A DNA stretch of 64,000 nucleotides from assembly GCF_016086655.4 (NCBI RefSeq), contig NC_052135.2, positions 20,488,363 through 20,552,362 on the forward strand, read 5' to 3'. The DNA comes from Lepeophtheirus salmonis. Taxonomy: Eukaryota; Arthropoda; Copepoda; Siphonostomatoida; Caligidae. Under the pieces are notes generated by a model. That model was not told where the DNA came from, did no database searches, and was given only the letters and a program-made list of their open reading frames with translations. Shown piece by piece: positions 11,388 through 23,850 of this stretch. Made by a program: the position numbers and the translations under genes. Each line of letters starts with the position of its first letter. Position 1 is the first letter of the stretch.

Positions 11388-12027
11388 TAGTGTTGAAACT
11401 CGGTCTAAGAATTATTTATACTAGAAACGATTTGGAAGAATATCTCCGTTCAGACAGCAATCTCAGATGGTAGACTGAAAATTGATAGTTTTTAAATCGT
11501 GGATCGATATTTTCGGTCTCAATACAAAAACATATTTTTTTATCTCATTCTAATTTAATAAGTTTTATGTATTTGAAAGGCCATATCGGGAACAATACCG
11601 ATAATTTGATCTAAAGTAATTTTATAGATGATTTGTTGATGACATCAATATGAAAACAATCTGGAAAAAAAATGAAGAAAATCTTTATTTGAAATTCTTC
11701 GGCAATTTAGTTCATCCAACAAATTTGAATAAAAATTTACAATTGATTCAGATATGTCTATGAAATTTTGGGTATGAAGTAAATAAACAAATAAAGATTT
11801 TCTTCATTTTTTTCCCGATTGTTTTCATATTGATGTCATCAACAAATCATCTATAAAATTAGTTTAAATCAAATTAATAAATAAAATTGATAAGACTAAT
11901 CTTGAACAAACTTTTCTTTGAGCCTGGTTCATACCAAACTTCTTTAAAGACCCGAATTATTTCGACCTACTAATAGTCATAACTGTCTCAGAACGGGCTA
12001 AGAATTTCAGACCGAACCCCAACACTA
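11388..12027. mobile_element. Second non-autonomous hAT element with 8-bp target duplication
   Basis: A 640-bp element. The left terminus reads TAGTGTTGAAACTCGGTCT and the right terminus, on the complement, TAGTGTTGGGGTTCGGTCTG; both fit YARNG. Flanks are CTAACTAT at 11380-11387 and CTAGCTAT at 12028-12035, an 8-bp target duplication with one mismatch. No transposase is encoded. The interior contains a family A repeat rearranged into a large inverted repeat (separate entry). A related terminus occurs near 61.05-61.11 kb on the complement, so this is a family rather than a single insertion. Confidence 0.8.
11601..11877. repeat. Large inverted repeat (arms about 70-90 bp) within a family A copy
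   Basis: The arm at 11619-11690 is matched on the complement by 11789-11859 with only about two differences. Both contain the string gatgatttgttgatgacatc or its complement. Weaker matching extends each arm to about 11601 and 11877. The loop of about 98 bp holds ordinary family A sequence, including the gtctatgaaattttgggtat block. The arrangement looks like a copy of the family A 3' end inserted or duplicated in inverted orientation. Transcribed, it could form a long hairpin. Confidence 0.8.
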
Positions 12028-12035
12028 CTAGCTAT

Positions 12036-15000
12036 GTACAATATATATACTATCTGGAAAGGATTGATGTTTAATGTTTGTAAAAAAGAAAACGAAGAGG
12101 ATTAGGAATGTTTGTATACATATATATATATATTTACGTTTTGACTCTTAAAGTTTTCAAAAGAAATATTCGATGATGCAAAAGGATAGAAAATTGAAAG
12201 ATAAACATGAATATTTTATCATATTATGCACTATATACATTATCTTTTGTATAAACTTTGAACTCAATTTGAACTGATATAAAATGGGGAGAAATGTTCA
12301 AATATACTATATGTACATTCATAAATGGAAGTGAGTGACTCTGAATATAGGTTGACTCAATTGATTATTATATCCATGGCTTTCTCTTAATTTTGATACA
12401 ATTACATGAGAGTTATGAACTTTAATCATGGTTAGAGTTGTTAAAAATATACTCTCTCTCCCCTGCAAAAATATTTCGGAAAATAAAAGCACAGTTCAGA
12501 TTGCAACTATAATTTTAATACAACCATAGGCATTGCCATCTTGGAAATAATAGGAATGTGTATTTAGAAGGTGTGACCTGAACTAATATAAATATATTCA
12601 TTCGAAGAGAAAAAGAAAATGTGCAAATTTTATTTATAGAGAAAAAATCAAGCACATACATATTGTTATATTTTTGGAATCTTCTTTCAAACAAATAATA
12701 TTAGATCTTTACACTTTATTACTGAAAAAGTTTGATGACTGAATTTGTATACCAAACATCCATTTGATACTCATAGAGAAAATATTTCATAAAATGAGTC
12801 AAGAGCAAAAGTGTATATGAGACGTGTCAACAAAAACATATTGGAGTTGTTTCCGTGAAAACCGATTAGAAATCAAAAATGAACTATATATTTTTTTTTA
12901 TTCATTATGTGGAAACCGCGGTCCTGAATGTTCTATTACAACTAACCAAAACTCAATATTCTATGTTTAACATAGAAATAGATTTGATTTGACTAAAAAA
13001 ACTCTAAGATCTTAAAATTTAAATAAGGAGCATCAATAAATACCTCCAAAACTTACCTTACTTATTGTTTATATAAGGGTCCATAATGGCCCTTAAGAAA
13101 TTTTATGATTCCTTTTTATGATGTAAAATAGCTAGAAAAATTGGTTTTTCTCAATTTCATATATTTTATCCTAACTTGGGTTTATGTTGACCATATTCGT
13201 CAAAAATAACATATTTAGCTTGCATGATTTTATTATTATAAAATATATTACAGTTAAATTTTTGTAAGATCTAAATTAAAATAAATTATCATACACATTA
13301 TATAAAGATTTAGTTATATAAAAACAAAATCCAGTGCAAACACTCAATGACACAGTTTGGAAATAGTGTTTTAAATTTCGCAATTTAATTGGAATCTGTG
13401 GTAGAATGATGAACATCTGAAATTTAACTCAAATTGTCTTTAAAAAACAAAACAATATATGTTGACTTAAACATGAATCTAAATGTACTATAGTTAGGGT
13501 TGGGTGGATCTTTATTTATTCAATCCGGTCTAGTCTTCACCCATAAATAAGGACGGACACAATAATGACTATAGTTAATATATATTGGGTGTTATTTTTA
13601 GTAGTATTACTTATTAACACTAAAAATATCAATTTGTATTTAAAGTGTTGTTGCCCTCGTCCTCAAATGACCTCAGATATTATTTTTTTATGAAATTTTG
13701 ATTTATTTTCTTTTCACATGATTTTTTTCTCCATTTACTATTGTTCTATTAGAGAGATAATACTAAGTGCTTAAAAAATTTATAAATAACTTTTGATAGA
13801 AAATGTATAATACGAAATTCATTAATTTAGCAAAAAGCTGTGATATACTATTACAATCAAATCTTGTTTTTTTCTTTAAAATGTAAATTTCAAACATTTA
13901 AGACCATTCAGCTACCTATAAATTTTAATGTATATAGTTCATATTCTTTTATTGGAAGGAAAATTTTGAAACTTTCATATTTTTACTTTTTTTTTTTTAA
14001 AGAAAGGAAATAATTAGCACCCTACTATACATCCATTGACATTGGCAACATATTCTCAGGGAGTCATTTATTGAGTCGAAACGTGAATGTCATCCCAATT
14101 CTTTTTTCAAACACTAGTAGCTAAAATAGTTACAGTCTCTAAATGTATACCATTGGCTATAAAATTCTTAATTTTTGTCATGGAATTATAATAACTCAAC
14201 ATCTATTGGAAACATAACAACATAATATTTTAAAATTATAAATTCCACATGGCACACTTTTGTATCAGACTCATGATATGATGTTCTATATCTTATATAT
14301 ATATAAATATTATTATAAGAATTTTCCCCCAAAAAAGTACTCACAAACACAACTTTCCTTCATTTATAAAATATTATAATAATTCTAAGATAATATATGT
14401 CTTTGATTAGAAATACCTCTTAACTTATTGAAAACATGTGATTTTTTTTTATAAATACTCGTAAATAGTGTGAAGTAAAAGCTTAAGTGTGATTATTTGT
14501 TTCTTATAGATAACTTTCTTAACAAATTGTTTCCAAAATAAAATACATTTAATAAATAAATAAGCTACAGTTTTTATCGATTAATATCTTTTTTACATTT
14601 GAAATTTAAATGGTTTACTATTTGAAGAAAGGAGTCTTACTGATAGAAATATAAACATTGTCAAAATTACGATGAGTGTAAAAATCAATAATACGATTTA
14701 GCTAATATTCTCATCCCTAATCATTGATAGAACTGATAAAAAATAATGCACGTAGGTGTACTTAAAATAAAAATCAAATGTTTTATTGTCTACCTGTTTA
14801 TTCGACAACAGTAGCTCTCAAACTGTTTCCATTGCGTACAACCTAAAAATATATCAAAAAATTCATTTATTGGCATAATTTGAAACTTTTAAAATTTACA
14901 AATTTTTGACATAGTGTTATACAAAACTTTGATATTTTTTTCATAAAACACACAGTTTTGTTTCTATCAAAACCATTTTTTTGTATGGCTTTTTAATAAA

Positions 15001-15824
15001 GACTACCTCCTATACTCCAAGCCTCTGCTTCCATTGTTCTTGAATAATGTTTTAACTAACTTTTTCTTATTTTCTATACCTATCATATCATTGATCAATT
15101 TACAACCAATAGGAAAGGAAAATATCTTCAATGAGAATGTGGTATGCTGAGAGTTGTGAAAAACTGTTCAGTGAACAATTTTGCCGGTGTCAAATATGCC
15201 GCATACATTTTCTCCCTCTGATAACTACATCACTTAGAATTTTTTACTGTATGCCATGTACACTACTTTTTTAAGTTTTTATATTATAGTTTCTAGCTCA
15301 ACAATCTTAAGTCTTAACTGCTGTATCTTTTCAACAAAAAAAAAGTTCAGAAATGAAGCAGGAATAGTGTTTATAAGGACAAATGAGTGACAGAACCAGG
15401 ATTATGTGTATCTTACGAACGGACACATTGACTTGTGGCACTTTAATGATTCATAGTTATGATCTTATTTGAGGCTTGAAGAAGTGTAAAAAACTACATC
15501 AATTATAAGAAAGGAACGTTTCACCAGTAAAATTCGAACTTATAATCTAAAAATATAAAAAGGCGGCGAATATATCATGCTGCGAAATCTCCAAGAGGAA
15601 AAATTATACTTGGTGAAAGTGTATTTGACAAAATTATCAGCAGTAAAAATGTTGGCTTTGAAGATACTTAGAACTGTAACACTGTTTGTACTTATGTTAT
15701 CTAAGTAAAAAACAAACAAACCTAGAATGATGTTTCCCAAAATTAAGTATAAAATACATTGATATACTTTGACAAATTATGGCCAATTTATATCCACAAA
15801 TTATTCATATCAAACCTTTAGGTT
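12036..15824. other. No gene; one short repeat fragment near 13.5 kb
   Basis: AT-rich DNA with a TA microsatellite near 12117-12132. At about 13495-13560 the strings tagggttgggtgg and ccggtctagtc resemble hAT-type ends of the 11.39-kb family, but no partner end was found. A 66-codon minus-strand frame near 15540-15740 is unrecognised. I see no coding similarity elsewhere. Confidence 0.5.
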
Positions 15825-16132
15825 TGCTGCAAATTGTACTCGTAAAGTAGCCAACATTGATGGTTACAACAAAAGAATGATATAATTTATTTTTTTGAAA
15901 AGCCATATAGGGGCAAATATAATTTTCTTGAATGAAATAAAGGCTCTAAACTAAAGCTGTCATTTTTGGGTATCTTAACTCATCTCATGAATACTAAGCC
16001 TATAGTTGACTCAAATATGTCTAGATGAAACATAGGGCTCTATGCATATATGAAGTAAATAAAAAATATTGTGAAAATATATCCATCTACTTCTTTTTTG
16101 TTCAGGATTGTTTGTATGTTGACATACCAGAT
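15825..16132 (+). repeat. Dispersed repeat family A, copy 3
   Basis: One of the longer copies. It starts with a 'gctgcaaattgtactc' block, continues with 'gccatataggggcaaata', 'tttttgggtatcttaactca', 'cctatagttgactcaaatat', and ends with 'ggattgtttgtatgttgaca'. The order matches the copies at 20.1 and 58.6 kb. There is no coding capacity, and no terminal inversion or target duplication was seen. Confidence 0.75.
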
Positions 16133-16980
16133 ATTTTTTTATGTAATGGATAAGTTGAAATGAGTTATTTTAAAAATCAAACAGGAATATTTTGTTACTT
16201 ATTTTGTATGTTGTTAAACATTCTTTGTCAAAAAACCAGGTACTACTGCTTTTAAAAATTACATGATCTTAATTTTCTCTCTCTTTCCTTCTTTAGTATC
16301 TACTTTATATAAGTGCCTTAATTTATTGCAATGGAGTCACGTAATAATTATTATATCGTTAGATAAGAAAAAAATGCAATTTTTATTTAATGTATGCGAG
16401 ATTACATATTATCGATTTTCTACTTTTTATAAAAAATAGATATATATTTTTCTTGTATATAGAATACATAAGGTATATTTCGTATGGAGTTTATGCATAT
16501 TCCTTATTCATTAACTTTTTTTTCAGTATATATGAAATATGCTTTAGGGAATTCCATTATAAATTTTATAGAAAATATTAGTATTTGAGGGGACCATTTA
16601 TTTATACAAAGACAACATAATATATATTGTGTGTCCCTTCAGAACAAAAGCAAGCTTTTCTCAAAACTTAAGCTGGATTAAATTTGTGGTTCATCAACAC
16701 AAAAACAAGCCTTGAATAAATATGAACAAATACCAATATATTTATTTTACTCATAGATGTATACCCGTATATCCAATAATTTTTAAGTAAGAGATAATTT
16801 GACGCACCACAATAATCTATTACATCCAAATTACATTATGAAGTGAAAAAGGAATTAATAAAATGATTAAGCTCTTTTTTGTGAAAATAGTTCGTGTAAT
16901 AAGCTTTAGTCTGAATAATGATGTAGGCATCATATCAATGACTTCGAAGACAGTAAGAATAATCTGAATTGATCTTTTTC
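16133..16980. other. No recognised feature
   Basis: AT-rich spacer. The 63-codon plus-strand frame near 16390-16581 is rich in Tyr, Ile and Phe, as random AT-rich DNA would give. No repeats of note. Confidence 0.45.
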
Positions 16981-16993
16981 GCAGAGCATCTGG

Positions 16994-17560
16994 ATGTATA
17001 AATATACCACTACTTATAGTTCGATTGAGTTCATATCTCTTTATGACATGAAGTTCAGAGCTATCATCTCTTTAGAAGAGGTTCTCCTGCCATACTTGGT
17101 GGATATCATCTCATTTAATGGAAGTATCATTCATTGTGAAGATATTATTTCACATCCAAACCTTTTACTTGATCATCAATTGGCTGAAATACATATCAGT
17201 CTCTCTATATCTTGTATAGAAACATCGTATACTTCTATTAGAACTGAGGTGTTTGATAAAGATAAATAAAAGTCATCTAAGGAAATATTCATTGAGGAAC
17301 AGATGGAGTTATCATACTTCATCCACAGCTCCTCCATTGCTAGTTTTGAAGCCTGTTCTTTCACAAAGTCTACTATATTTCGACTCCTATTCTAAGAAAA
17401 CTCTTTATTGATTTGAGTCCCTTAGGGCCATTGATGTTCATAACGGAGAAACAGCTCATATCTATAACACTAAATCTTTTTATGAGGCGGAACTACTTCA
17501 AACCTTGCTCCCGACTCCCATATTATATATGTATCTCAACTTTGATATAATAAAAAGTAA
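16994..17560 (+). pseudogene. Coding-like remnant, unrecognised
   Basis: A plus-strand frame from 16994 runs to a TAA at 17267-17269 and then continues in the same frame to about 17394, giving about 130 codons with one stop. Its composition is more protein-like than the surrounding DNA (for example EVLLPYLVDIISFNGS and EEQMELSYFIHSSSI). A second stretch in a shifted frame at about 17413-17570 reads ESLRAIDVHNGETAHIYNTK and onward. I do not recognise the family. It may be a fragment of a transposon or a decayed gene exon, or a chance frame in a locally less AT-rich patch. Confidence 0.25.
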
Positions 17561-17574
17561 AAGACGATCCTAGA

Positions 17575-18114
17575 CTATGAATGATAACGCTGTCCCCTTT
17601 TTTAAATATACATATTTATCAACAGAGCAGAAAAGAATATTCAATTATTCTATGTATTATATGCATAAATAGTTCACGGGAACTCTTAGGTGATGAAGGG
17701 ATGGTAAATTCGTAAAATTCATGAATTCAGTAGATTTACATTTGAAAGAATGAATTGTGTTGTACAAATTTCAAAAAATAGTGAGTTGGTTGTCAATTTC
17801 TGAATGACAAAAGAACCTGTCGGCATATTTGAAGATCACTCTCGTGAGGATTTAGACAAGACTGTTTCAGTTTTCATTGACACTTCTTCATAGACAACAA
17901 ATACAAGCCCCTCGACATTTTCCCAAAGAATAAACGACCTATTTGTCGACTCCTAACACATCATCAAGCGAATTTTTGGAATTATAGGAAGATGGATCAA
18001 ATGTAAGATTTTCTTCTGGAGAAAGTTCTAGGCCAAAGCTTAAAAGGCTATTTTAGCTCCATTTTCCTAAAAATGTTTACATAAATGCTAACATTAAAAA
18101 AAAATTTAACATCA
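17575..18114. other. No recognised feature
   Basis: The stretch around 17850-18010 is less AT-biased than its surroundings but yields only short broken frames on both strands. No terminal repeats are visible. Confidence 0.4.
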
Positions 18115-18385
18115 TTATTACCAAAAAATAATCATATTAGTAATTAAATGTATTGGAGAGGCCATATTGGGGTCAAATTAATATCATAAACAAAATAAAG
18201 GTTTTAAATCAATATTTAAATCTTTTGGATATTTCAACTTATCACAAAAAAAATTTAAACATATAACCTAAAATTGACCAAAATATATTTATTAAATATT
18301 GGGAGTCTAACGTAAAAAAAAATTTGCTCAATTGTTCCATTCCATGATATTTGAACAATATTTTTTTTTTTGTTAATATATCACA
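18115..18385 (+). repeat. Dispersed repeat family A, copy 4
   Basis: Shared blocks include gaggccatattggggtcaaa, 'tttggatatttcaacttatc', 'ataacctaaaattgacc' and 'tattaaatattggga'. The 3' part is more diverged than in the copies at 15.8 and 20.1 kb and runs into a T-rich tract. Confidence 0.65.
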
Positions 18386-20080
18386 TAATGTATTGTGTCA
18401 ACAACAAAACAGGCTGGAATTTTTTTTATGAAAATCGATAAGTAATGCAAAATATTCAATTAAGTTCTGCGATTTAAATTATATTTCATTTTTTTATTCC
18501 TTGGGTAGAAGCTGTGGTTTTTAACTGCTTTATTACGTGTGACCAAAAAATAATATACATTGTCAAACATATTCATAGATTGGCTTTGATTAATAAAACG
18601 CGACTTATAAGGCCTTAAATTATAAATAAAAAACCTCATGAAAAAGCTCAAAGACTCCACTAAAATAATTTTATACTAACTAATAATTTTTTGCTGATAT
18701 AAAGGTTAATAATGGCATGTCGAAAATACTTTCTTATGAAGTAAAATACTTTAGAAAAAGAAAAAATATATATTTCCCCCCCCGGCCTACTTTTATATTG
18801 ACACGTCACATATATTAAGTAGCCAGTAGTACTTTGTCTAACCAATATATTATCCCATCTTTCCTCTCCCCTTTCAAAAGAGGAAGAAAAAGACCATTCC
18901 TCTTCTTCTATTTCTTCTCGATCCTCTCTACAACGTCCCCTGTCCCCTTTTATTTTATCATCATTATACTAAAATGGTTTTGTAATTTATTTAAGTGAAA
19001 CTCAAATTACAAAAATAAAATTGTGAAAATGTTTTTTTTCCATACAACGTTGATCGACAGTTCAACCTTTATTATTCCTTTATTCTTCACAAGTGATGCT
19101 GGAAATATAAATAAATAATAACACCAACATATACATATATCTATTACATAGTGTGTAATACATATACAATATACCGACTGGCGGATTCTTAATTTAAATT
19201 CAGTTATCGACATTTTTATATTTATATTTCAATTCCCTTCTTTCTTTCATTCATTTCTTTTGGTTGTATAGTGTAATATACCCTACGTTACTCAAAAGGT
19301 AGATCGGTTGAGCGTTTTCGTGTATCTTTAGCATTGTAGATGACTGCCATTTTAGGGGCTAAACATCCATGTTTGATAAAAATAAAAACCATTTTTTCAT
19401 TAACTATTATTAATTTCTAAGTAAGGCCAACCAATAAATCTTAACCCTCTATCAAAAATATTTCCCTTTATTGCCTAGTTTTATTATATATCCGACCATA
19501 GTATGTATCAAAAATAGGCTGTTACATTGTTACACGATATTATTTCCATAGAGAAGAAATTTTTTTTTATTACAATAGATAAATAAGATATTTATAACCA
19601 ATTATACTTTTTTTCTCAACTTTAATCGATGAACAAAAAATAATATTTAATAGAACAAATCTAGCCATTTTTAGAGACTTTTTGTCAATATTACTTTGAT
19701 TTAATTCAAATATTACTGTTCATCATTTGCATCAAGTAGTATTGAATGCAGGTATTAAGTCTTTTTTACTGTTATATCCATTTTATAATGTTTTATCAAG
19801 ATTTATTACAAATTTGTCCGATTTTTTTTTGTTTAAAAATATCAATAATAAGCCCATAAGAGGGACTCACCTTTAATTATGATGCAATTTCTGGCGTCAT
19901 TTAAAATACTATATTTTTTATGGATAGTTTAATTAGTTCATGACTTAATGCAGTCATAGGTGATTTGTGAGCCAATAAGTAAGTTAGGGTCATTTTTTTT
20001 TTCAAATTTTAGTCTTAATTACGCTTGTATTCTTCGATAACTTATAGTTAATTTACATCAGCAATTTCTTTATATTCACC
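18386..20080. other. No gene; AT-rich spacer
   Basis: This holds a run of eight C near 18775-18785 and a purine/pyrimidine patch near 18860-18960, with several short AT-driven frames on the minus strand (18460-19213). None resembles a known family. Confidence 0.45.
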
Positions 20081-20084
20081 CATT

Positions 20085-20375
20085 GGGAGTGCTGCAAATT
20101 TACATTTAAAGTAGCAAAAATGATCGTCACAATTAAAGAATGTTAAATAATTAGATCCTATGGTTAAAATGTCATATCAAGGCAAATAAAAATTTCCCGA
20201 TTATATTATAGATTCTAAACTAAAACTAAAACTTTTGGGTATCTTAATTTATCCCAAAAATTTGAAGATATGCCTATAAATCTTTAAATATGTCTATGGA
20301 AAATTGAGTTGTTTTCTCCCTTTCAAGATTTTTGTCCAATATTGTTTTTATAATGAAGCATCATATATGTAAATA
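20085..20375 (+). repeat. Dispersed repeat family A, copy 5
   Basis: This copy shows the family start clearly (gtgctgcaaatttacattta, then agtagcaaaaatgatcgtca). It continues through 'atgtcatatcaaggcaaata', 'acttttgggtatcttaattt', 'atgcctataaatctttaaat', gtctatggaaaattgag and 'ttgtttttataatgaag'. It is one of the best copies for building a consensus. Confidence 0.75.
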
Positions 20376-20884
20376 ATACGCAATTGTATTAATCTATGTG
20401 TAATTGTGACTGTAACTGAATTTGACACATGGTATTTTTCTATTTATTTTCCTTTAAAAAAACTTATACTATTAAATATTTGAAACATGTCCTTACTGAA
20501 AATAAATAAATTTAAGAATTTTTGTTAGCATATGTATATGTTCTATACATAAGAAATAACACATCTTATTTGCACTATGATTATTCTATAGACATACCTA
20601 TCCATCTATTTATGTCTTTCATTCTTTTAAGATGGGAGATGTTTTTATTTATATATATATATATACATAAACTATATGCACTACATAGATCTATCCTTGA
20701 AGGTTTTGAAAAATGGTGAATAAATAATAATCAAATGAGAAAAGAAACTGTTAAAATATCCGTGGTGAATATAAAATAAAAGTCTAATTTTTTTATGGGA
20801 AGACAGTATAATAGAATAAGGTACAAGACCATAAAAATCGTAGACCGTTATGAGTTGTAGTGGACTGAACCTGATAGGTCCTTA

Positions 20885-21200
20885 AAAGAATTTGATCAGG
20901 ATTGGTCCCAAAAAAGTATACGGTTTGGATTGATTTCATTTGAAAGTCGCTCTATACCGATCCTATAGATGAATTTCAGTTGTGTTTCAAAATAGTGAAC
21001 ATTGACCAAGAACACGTCTTATCTCATGATGTGGTATATAAATCCCTTTTGGTAAAATCATAAATCAGGAGTGGGGACAAAATCGATCCATAGATTGAGA
21101 CAGGAAAAAATCGGTTTATATATTGAAATAAAAAAAATTGATTTACAAAATGAAATTTTTTTTTGTATCTGGTCTAATATCGTGGTGTACACCAAAATAT
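20885..21200 (+). repeat. Dispersed repeat family D, copy 1
   Basis: Blocks such as gtgtttcaaaatagtgaaca, 'aagaacacgtcttat', 'aaaatcgatcc' and 'gtttatatattgaaataaaa' match, in the same order, blocks at 57.66-57.85 kb. There is no coding capacity. Just downstream, at about 21250-21270, is a perfect 8-bp-arm hairpin (GATTCAGT, five bases, ACTGAATC). Ends are not defined. Confidence 0.55.
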
Positions 21201-21269
21201 AGGTATAAATCGTTCTAGAAAACTCTTAATACCAAGCTACAAAAGATTCAGTTTTGGACTGAATCTTAG

Positions 21270-23215
21270 TACTATAACATACCTACACTCTTTCATTTTT
21301 GGGTGAATCTTTTTTTTCTCTATACAAAGAGATATCATTTTCAGCTTGGGACAATCAAAAACGGAAGTTTGAAGACTATCGGTCCATTTTAATTTGAAAG
21401 AAGGTAGGTTTGATTTAAAGGGAGTTATTTTAAGCCTCTTCTAAAGTCCCAAATATGGGTCAAAAATTGTACTTTTTATATTTTTTCTATACTTGGTTTA
21501 TCAGATAAAAATATTGTGCACAGTCTTGTTTTTAATGATTTAAGATGTGCTCCAATATTGTCTGTTTCCCTGTTTCATCGAAGGTAATGGTTAAGAATGT
21601 GAAAACAATCAGAATCCTTGTGAGCATAAAAACCATACTAGAAAAGATATACTTACTTGAGATCCAACATATTTGCTGTAATAATTTTTTATAAGCTATT
21701 GGGATCTTTGCTTGCAAATATGTTTGAATTTTAATTAATTTGAACACTAATATCTTTTAAGTTACCATCATATACTTTATTTTAAATTTACGCTCCCCGG
21801 GATTTCGATTTTTTCATAACCCTACCATGTGCACGTAATTCATTAATAGGAACTTTGTATTTTTCAATCTTCAAACTTCAACTTCTTTCTTCTTCTAAAT
21901 AAAGATGTTTCTTATTTTTGAGTAAATAAAATGCCACTTTAGTTATTGTTGTACTTCCAAAATTTAATTCATCATGTTAATTTAGCTCCTACTAACAAAA
22001 ATGCATTTGAAATAAAATAAAAACTCTTCATTTTGGAAGAGAAAATTGTTGATATTTGAAGTTTAAAATATGCAAAGTTCTTAGAAACTCTTTTCTACAC
22101 TTGTATTAAGTGCTCACGCATTATATACGTATGTACAGTGATGAAAATCTATTGTATTTTTAGCTGATCCGTATTTATGGAATTGGTTATCTGAAGAATG
22201 AATTTTCTTTTCCTTGGCAATTGTCATTATTATTTAATTATTGAGTTGTGAACATTTTTTCCTAAATAGATTCAATTATATTCAAAACCTGACTGAACAT
22301 TCGTGGATTTGTTGTGGGCGGAGTTATAATTGTAAGCCCTTATTGGACTCAGAGTAGAATTAGAAATCGAAATTAGAGGAATTCTAACAAATGCCCATAT
22401 TTATATCCTTTTCTCTTTCCTTTCCTGGCACAGATGATTGTAGCTGATCTAATGAAACGTCATTAACATTATTCTTTCTCTCCTCCAATAGATTCATCAA
22501 ATTGTCAGGGTTAGCATGTTGATTTTGGGATTCTTTTTTTTAACATTCCCATTTAACACTGAATTTTCATCACTACGTATGCATTAACTCTTCTTAATAA
22601 ACGTTCCATCTTTTTAGTTCAAAGGCTAAACTTCAAAGAGGGCTATGAAAAGGTTTTTGTGCATGGAAGGGGTGATATTAATCACCCAAAAAACGAGACA
22701 GTTTATACTGTACATAGCATAACATATGCATGTACATACGAAGGTAGAAGTTAATTGAAAAAGTTATCTGGATATTGCTATGTCGTCGTCTTTGTTATTG
22801 TAGTTGTTGTTGATGATGAGTTATCGAGAAACTCAATCGATGTTTAATCTTTTTATTTTCTTTTTGCCTTTCTAAGAAGGATGGATGAATGACCCCTTTA
22901 TATCCTTATTTCTTCTTCCTCAATTTACTCTTTAAAGCGTTGATATGTATGTATTTATCAAGATCCTTTTCAGCTTATCACAATGTTTAATTTCATTGAG
23001 AGAAGTACTTATTTTGAAGGGAAACTCAAGGATTCATTTTATATCCATGAGGATGACGTTTAATTAACTCTTTTCATAGTCATTATCAGAAACAACACAA
23101 GGAGGAGGGGGGGGGAGGGGAATCCCCTTTAATAGTATAAATCATAAGTATGTATCTGTGGTGCTGGGGAGCCAGTTGCAACAAGCCCTTTGTTCTCCAA
23201 CATAAAGAGCTATAA
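21270..23215. other. No gene; slightly less AT-biased non-coding DNA
   Basis: No coding similarity was found. Around 22,620-22,960 the sequence has balanced strings and short gtt/gat repeats, and near 23,100-23,125 a G-rich run is followed by ggggaatcccc. It could be regulatory, but nothing specific is supported. Confidence 0.4.
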
Positions 23216-23245
23216 ATAGTGTCTGAGTCAAACCAAATTCAAGTG
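23207..23245 (+). promoter_or_regulatory. Possible TATA element, weak
   Basis: The string gctataaatagtg at about 23209-23221 is a near-consensus metazoan TATA box, preceded by a stretch less AT-rich than the average here. The frame just downstream (23219-23404) lacks an ATG start and has no recognisable product. In DNA this AT-rich, TATA-like strings are common, so this is only a weak candidate. Confidence 0.15.
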
Positions 23246-23555
23246 ATTGGGTCAAAAGAAAAAGTGTTGCAAGTATCTCAGATTGCAATACAAAATTGCA
23301 CTCTTTGCAATTTGCAGCACACCCAAAGAGTTAATAAGAATAATTTGTTGATAGAAATAGAGGATAATTTGTCGAGGAATAAAAATTTAAACCATTCAAA
23401 GTGAATAATAAATCAGTTTTGTGTTGCCAGACTATCTAAAAAAGGTCATAACTACCATTAGATTAAATGGATTCTTTTATAATTGTAGGCCTTTCTCTCT
23501 ATAGAATATAAATACATGTGACTGATGAGATTATCCTTCCCTATGGACAAGCACT

Positions 23556-23850
23556 TTATCTCTCTTTCTCTCTTTCTGTATGTGTATCCGTGTATTTGAG
23601 TAGATATAAACAGGATTTGCCTCATATTTCATTAAAAATATATGTACATAATATAACCAATATTTTTTATATCATCGAATTTCCGAGTCTCTAGGATATT
23701 CATACATGTGTATGTACATTGTACATACATAATATATGTATCCTTTTTTTCTTCTTCCTCCTCTCATGCCCTTGGGCATACTCCCTCTTCTTCTTTTCCA
23801 ATTCCCCATCTCTCCCTTTCTCTTTCTCTCGTTCCTCTCTGCAGCCATTC
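23556..23850. repeat. Pyrimidine-rich tracts and a small palindrome
   Basis: CT-rich runs occur at about 23560-23580 and 23742-23843. Between them a perfect inverted repeat, gtatgtaca, one base, tgtacatac, lies at about 23710-23728. The overlapping Ser/Leu/Phe-rich frames here are by-products of the CT tract. Confidence 0.7.

Noticed and set aside
23219..23404. 61-codon frame after a TATA-like string
   Set aside because: Begins with GTG, has no in-frame ATG, and shows no recognisable domain; unsupported as a eukaryotic gene.
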